Below, one piece after another: positions 5,806 to 6,876 of a stretch of DNA of 6,876 bases. The notes under the pieces are model-generated. The model made no database searches. It was given only the letters and a program-made list of their open reading frames with translations, and was not told the DNA's origin. The position numbers were made by a program, and so were the translations under genes. This DNA is from Deltaproteobacteria bacterium RBG_13_49_15 (GTDB lineage: Bacteria > Desulfobacterota > Desulfobacteria > Desulfobacterales > UBA2156): positions 2,593-9,468 of the forward strand of contig MGQD01000188.1 of assembly GCA_001797695.1 (NCBI GenBank), given 5' to 3'. Every line of letters begins with the position of its first letter. Position 1 is the first letter of the stretch.

Positions 5806-6486
5806 CTACGGAGCCAAAGAAAAGGGTTCCGGGAAACACTCCTTGCATGGTGAAAATCCCTCCCAGAAGGGATCCCATGTCTTTGTAAAAAGGACGCGGT
5901 TCTTCTGATGGATCTGTTTCCCCACGCGGCAAGCGGCCGTGTGAAAACGCAAAGACTTTCTGTTTCCTATATATGTCCCCGCTTTTTCCTGCCATGCACC
6001 CCAGATCCCTTTTTTTGAAGTCATGGCGCGGCGTTGCGCTTCAAGCAGCAATTGGTAGTGCCGTATGTTCGGCTGCCGATAGAGCACAAACGCATATCCG
6101 GCTTCCAATATGGACCGATTAACGAACGTTTGATCCGGAAGATACACATACGCCAGAATCCGCCCGTACCGGTCTTTTTCCTCTGCATCCAGCTCCAGGC
6201 GCACTTTCCGGCGCCAAACCAATTCCCGATTCAGTCGATGTGCATCCCCTCCAAACGGCTCACCCAATCCATGTTCACCGGCCACTTCCGGAGCGTTTAT
6301 GCCGATATACCGGACATGCCGGCCGTCCTCCAACAAAATCGTATCTCCGTCATCGACCCATCTGACTGTACATTCGGATTGGGAAAAAACGAAGGGGCCC
6401 TGAAGTGTAAAAAATAAAAAGGCCAGGAATGCTATACCGGCCTTTTTCCGGATTGCCCCCCCTCCCCTCATCCGGACTAAATTCAC
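5806..6486 (-). CDS. Exported staphylococcal-nuclease-like enzyme with C-terminal metal-binding tail
   Basis: A 226-residue protein of the thermonuclease (SNase) family. An N-terminal Arg/Lys-rich stretch and a hydrophobic segment (about 17-35, ending VFSQS) form a likely signal peptide, so it should act in the periplasm or outside the cell, cutting DNA and RNA with Ca2+. The SNase core runs from about 39 to 165. VDDGDT (44-49) carries the metal-binding Asp48; Arg59, Glu67 and Arg109 match the catalytic Arg35, Glu43 and Arg87 of S. aureus nuclease. The equivalent of metal ligand Asp40 is Asn64 (INAPE), a variant I believe is common in the family. Residues 172-218 (YIGN, FHTAAC, PCKEC) form an Ada-like Cys/His module with His182, Cys186, Cys214 and Cys217 as probable zinc ligands. 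The GTG start at 6486 has GGGGAG 6 bases upstream; ATG at 6471 has none. GTG overlaps the stop of the upstream radical-SAM gene (GTGA), indicating co-translation. Confidence 0.9.
   Translation of the reverse strand: MNLVRMRGGGAIRKKAGIAFLAFLFFTLQGPFVFSQSECTVRWVDDGDTILLEDGRHVRYIGINAPEVAGEHGLGEPFGGDAHRLNRELVWRRKVRLELDAEEKDRYGRILAYVYLPDQTFVNRSILEAGYAFVLYRQPNIRHYQLLLEAQRRAMTSKKGIWGAWQEKAGTYIGNRKSLRFHTAACRVGKQIHQKNRVLFTKTWDPFWEGFSPCKECFPEPFSLAP
6409..6447 (-). terminator. Terminator-like hairpin inside the nuclease signal-peptide codons
   Basis: A perfect 9-base inverted repeat, AAAAAGGCC (6416-6424) and GGCCTTTTT (6439-6447), spans a 14-base loop in which GG and CC can pair further. Read on the minus strand, the GC stem is followed by TTTTTATTTTTT, the layout of an intrinsic terminator. 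It covers roughly codons 14-26 of the nuclease, where the T-run encodes Phe-Leu-Phe-Phe of the signal-peptide core. It may therefore be a coincidence of codon use, or it may attenuate nuclease transcription when translation is slow. Confidence 0.3.
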
Positions 6487-6876
6487 TGTTTACTCCCCGT
6501 CAAACCGCAATGCCTCACAGCACTCTCGTCGAGCATCCGCTTTAATCCGCCGAACTCGGACGGATTAATTCCCACCGTTTTTTTCCACACCTCCTCATCT
6601 TCCATACACAAGTAAACCCGAACATCCGGAGCCGCTTCCGCGATCCACCGGACGATCTTCCGGTAAAGCCGTATCCTGAGCGGTTTGAAATAACGCATCT
6701 TGTTGTCCAATCCGGCGACGAACTCTCCATAAACCAGCTTTGAACCCGGATGCCGCTTCTGAAAAAGCGGCTTGAAGGAAGGGATGAACCGGAACGATCC
6801 CAGGCTGATCCATACGATATGTTTGGCTGGAATTCTGGAAAAAAGGGATTCGATTGTTTCCCGATATTCTTCCTCG
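6483..6876 (-). CDS. Spore photoproduct lyase family radical-SAM protein, C-terminal part (partial)
   Basis: The frame is open from the window edge (first full codon at 6875) to a TGA at 6485-6483, giving the last 130 residues. The segment shows WISLGSFRFIP, then YGEFVAGLDNKMRYFKPLR, then RVYLCMEDEEVWKK. This series is characteristic, as I remember it, of the C-terminal part of SplB-like radical-SAM proteins found in many non-sporulating bacteria. The radical-SAM cysteine motif would lie upstream, outside the window, so the core cannot be checked. In spore formers SplB reverses the spore photoproduct (a thymine dimer) with SAM and a 4Fe-4S cluster; the role of the homologues in non-sporulators is not settled. 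An ATG or other start near 6710 would give only a fragment and is not the true start. The stop overlaps the GTG of the nuclease gene, so the two are likely one transcription unit. Confidence 0.8.
   Translation of the reverse strand, partial: EEEYRETIESLFSRIPAKHIVWISLGSFRFIPSFKPLFQKRHPGSKLVYGEFVAGLDNKMRYFKPLRIRLYRKIVRWIAEAAPDVRVYLCMEDEEVWKKTVGINPSEFGGLKRMLDESAVRHCGLTGSKQ
6493..6498 (-). promoter_or_regulatory. Ribosome binding site deciding the GTG start of the nuclease gene
   Basis: On the minus strand GGGGAG lies 6 bases before the GTG at 6486, inside the last codons of the upstream gene. It supports the GTG start over the in-frame ATG at 6471, which has no Shine-Dalgarno. Confidence 0.65.

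Noticed and set aside
5856..5873. Hairpin ATCCCT/AGGGAT downstream of the EF-G stop as a terminator
   Set aside because: The stem is only 6 bases, is not followed by a T-run and lies within the nuclease coding region, so it is not supported as a terminator.
6034..6417. 127-codon plus-strand frame opposite the nuclease gene
   Set aside because: It is a shadow of the SNase coding region, whose catalytic motifs, start site and signal peptide are all clear on the minus strand.

Overview
The window looks like chromosomal core-metabolism DNA from a Gram-negative bacterium, most likely a member of the Desulfobacterota (the former Deltaproteobacteria). Three things point there: the gene order xseB-ispA-dxs-tlyA, the protein sequence style, and an intergenic stretch that resembles repeats I remember from Desulfobacterales genomes. 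This placement is an inference, because no rRNA or lineage marker is present.

Left part (1-3502, + strand): a compact operon. It starts with the last 39 codons of xseB (exonuclease VII small subunit), which overlap the start of ispA (farnesyl/geranylgeranyl diphosphate synthase). Next comes dxs (1-deoxy-D-xylulose-5-phosphate synthase), with a TTG start behind a strong ribosome binding site. Four bases after the dxs stop begins a TlyA-type rRNA 2'-O-methyltransferase. Dxs makes the first MEP-pathway intermediate and IspA condenses the resulting C5 units into the prenyl diphosphates used for quinones and undecaprenyl carriers, so the two genes bracket isoprenoid supply. The TlyA gene is unusual: its catalytic domain is intact, but the N-terminal S4 RNA-binding domain normal for the family is absent.

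Middle (3503-3729): a 227-base spacer without a gene. It holds a nested inverted repeat (outer arms 3610-3619 and 3688-3697, inner arms 3650-3656 and 3663-3669) that looks like a small dispersed palindromic element, plus a good ribosome binding site for the next gene.

Centre-right (3730-5793, + strand): a full-length elongation factor G paralogue of the EF-G-2/FusA2-like class. It has a GHGGAGKT P-loop, lacks the canonical switch I RGITI motif, and has Asp in place of the usual G3-motif histidine.

Right part (5806-6876, - strand): two convergent genes, only 12 bases from the EF-G stop. A radical-SAM protein of the spore photoproduct lyase family is cut by the window edge, so only its C-terminal 130 residues are seen. 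It is coupled by a GTGA stop/start overlap to an exported staphylococcal-nuclease-like enzyme with a C-terminal Cys/His (Ada-like) metal-binding tail. A terminator-like hairpin with a long U-tract lies inside the signal-peptide codons of the nuclease.

I see no CRISPR array, tRNA, rRNA, insertion sequence or phage gene. The window does not hold a recognisable new multi-gene system. The observations most worth checking are the S4-less TlyA, the altered GTPase motifs of the EF-G paralogue and the nested intergenic repeat.
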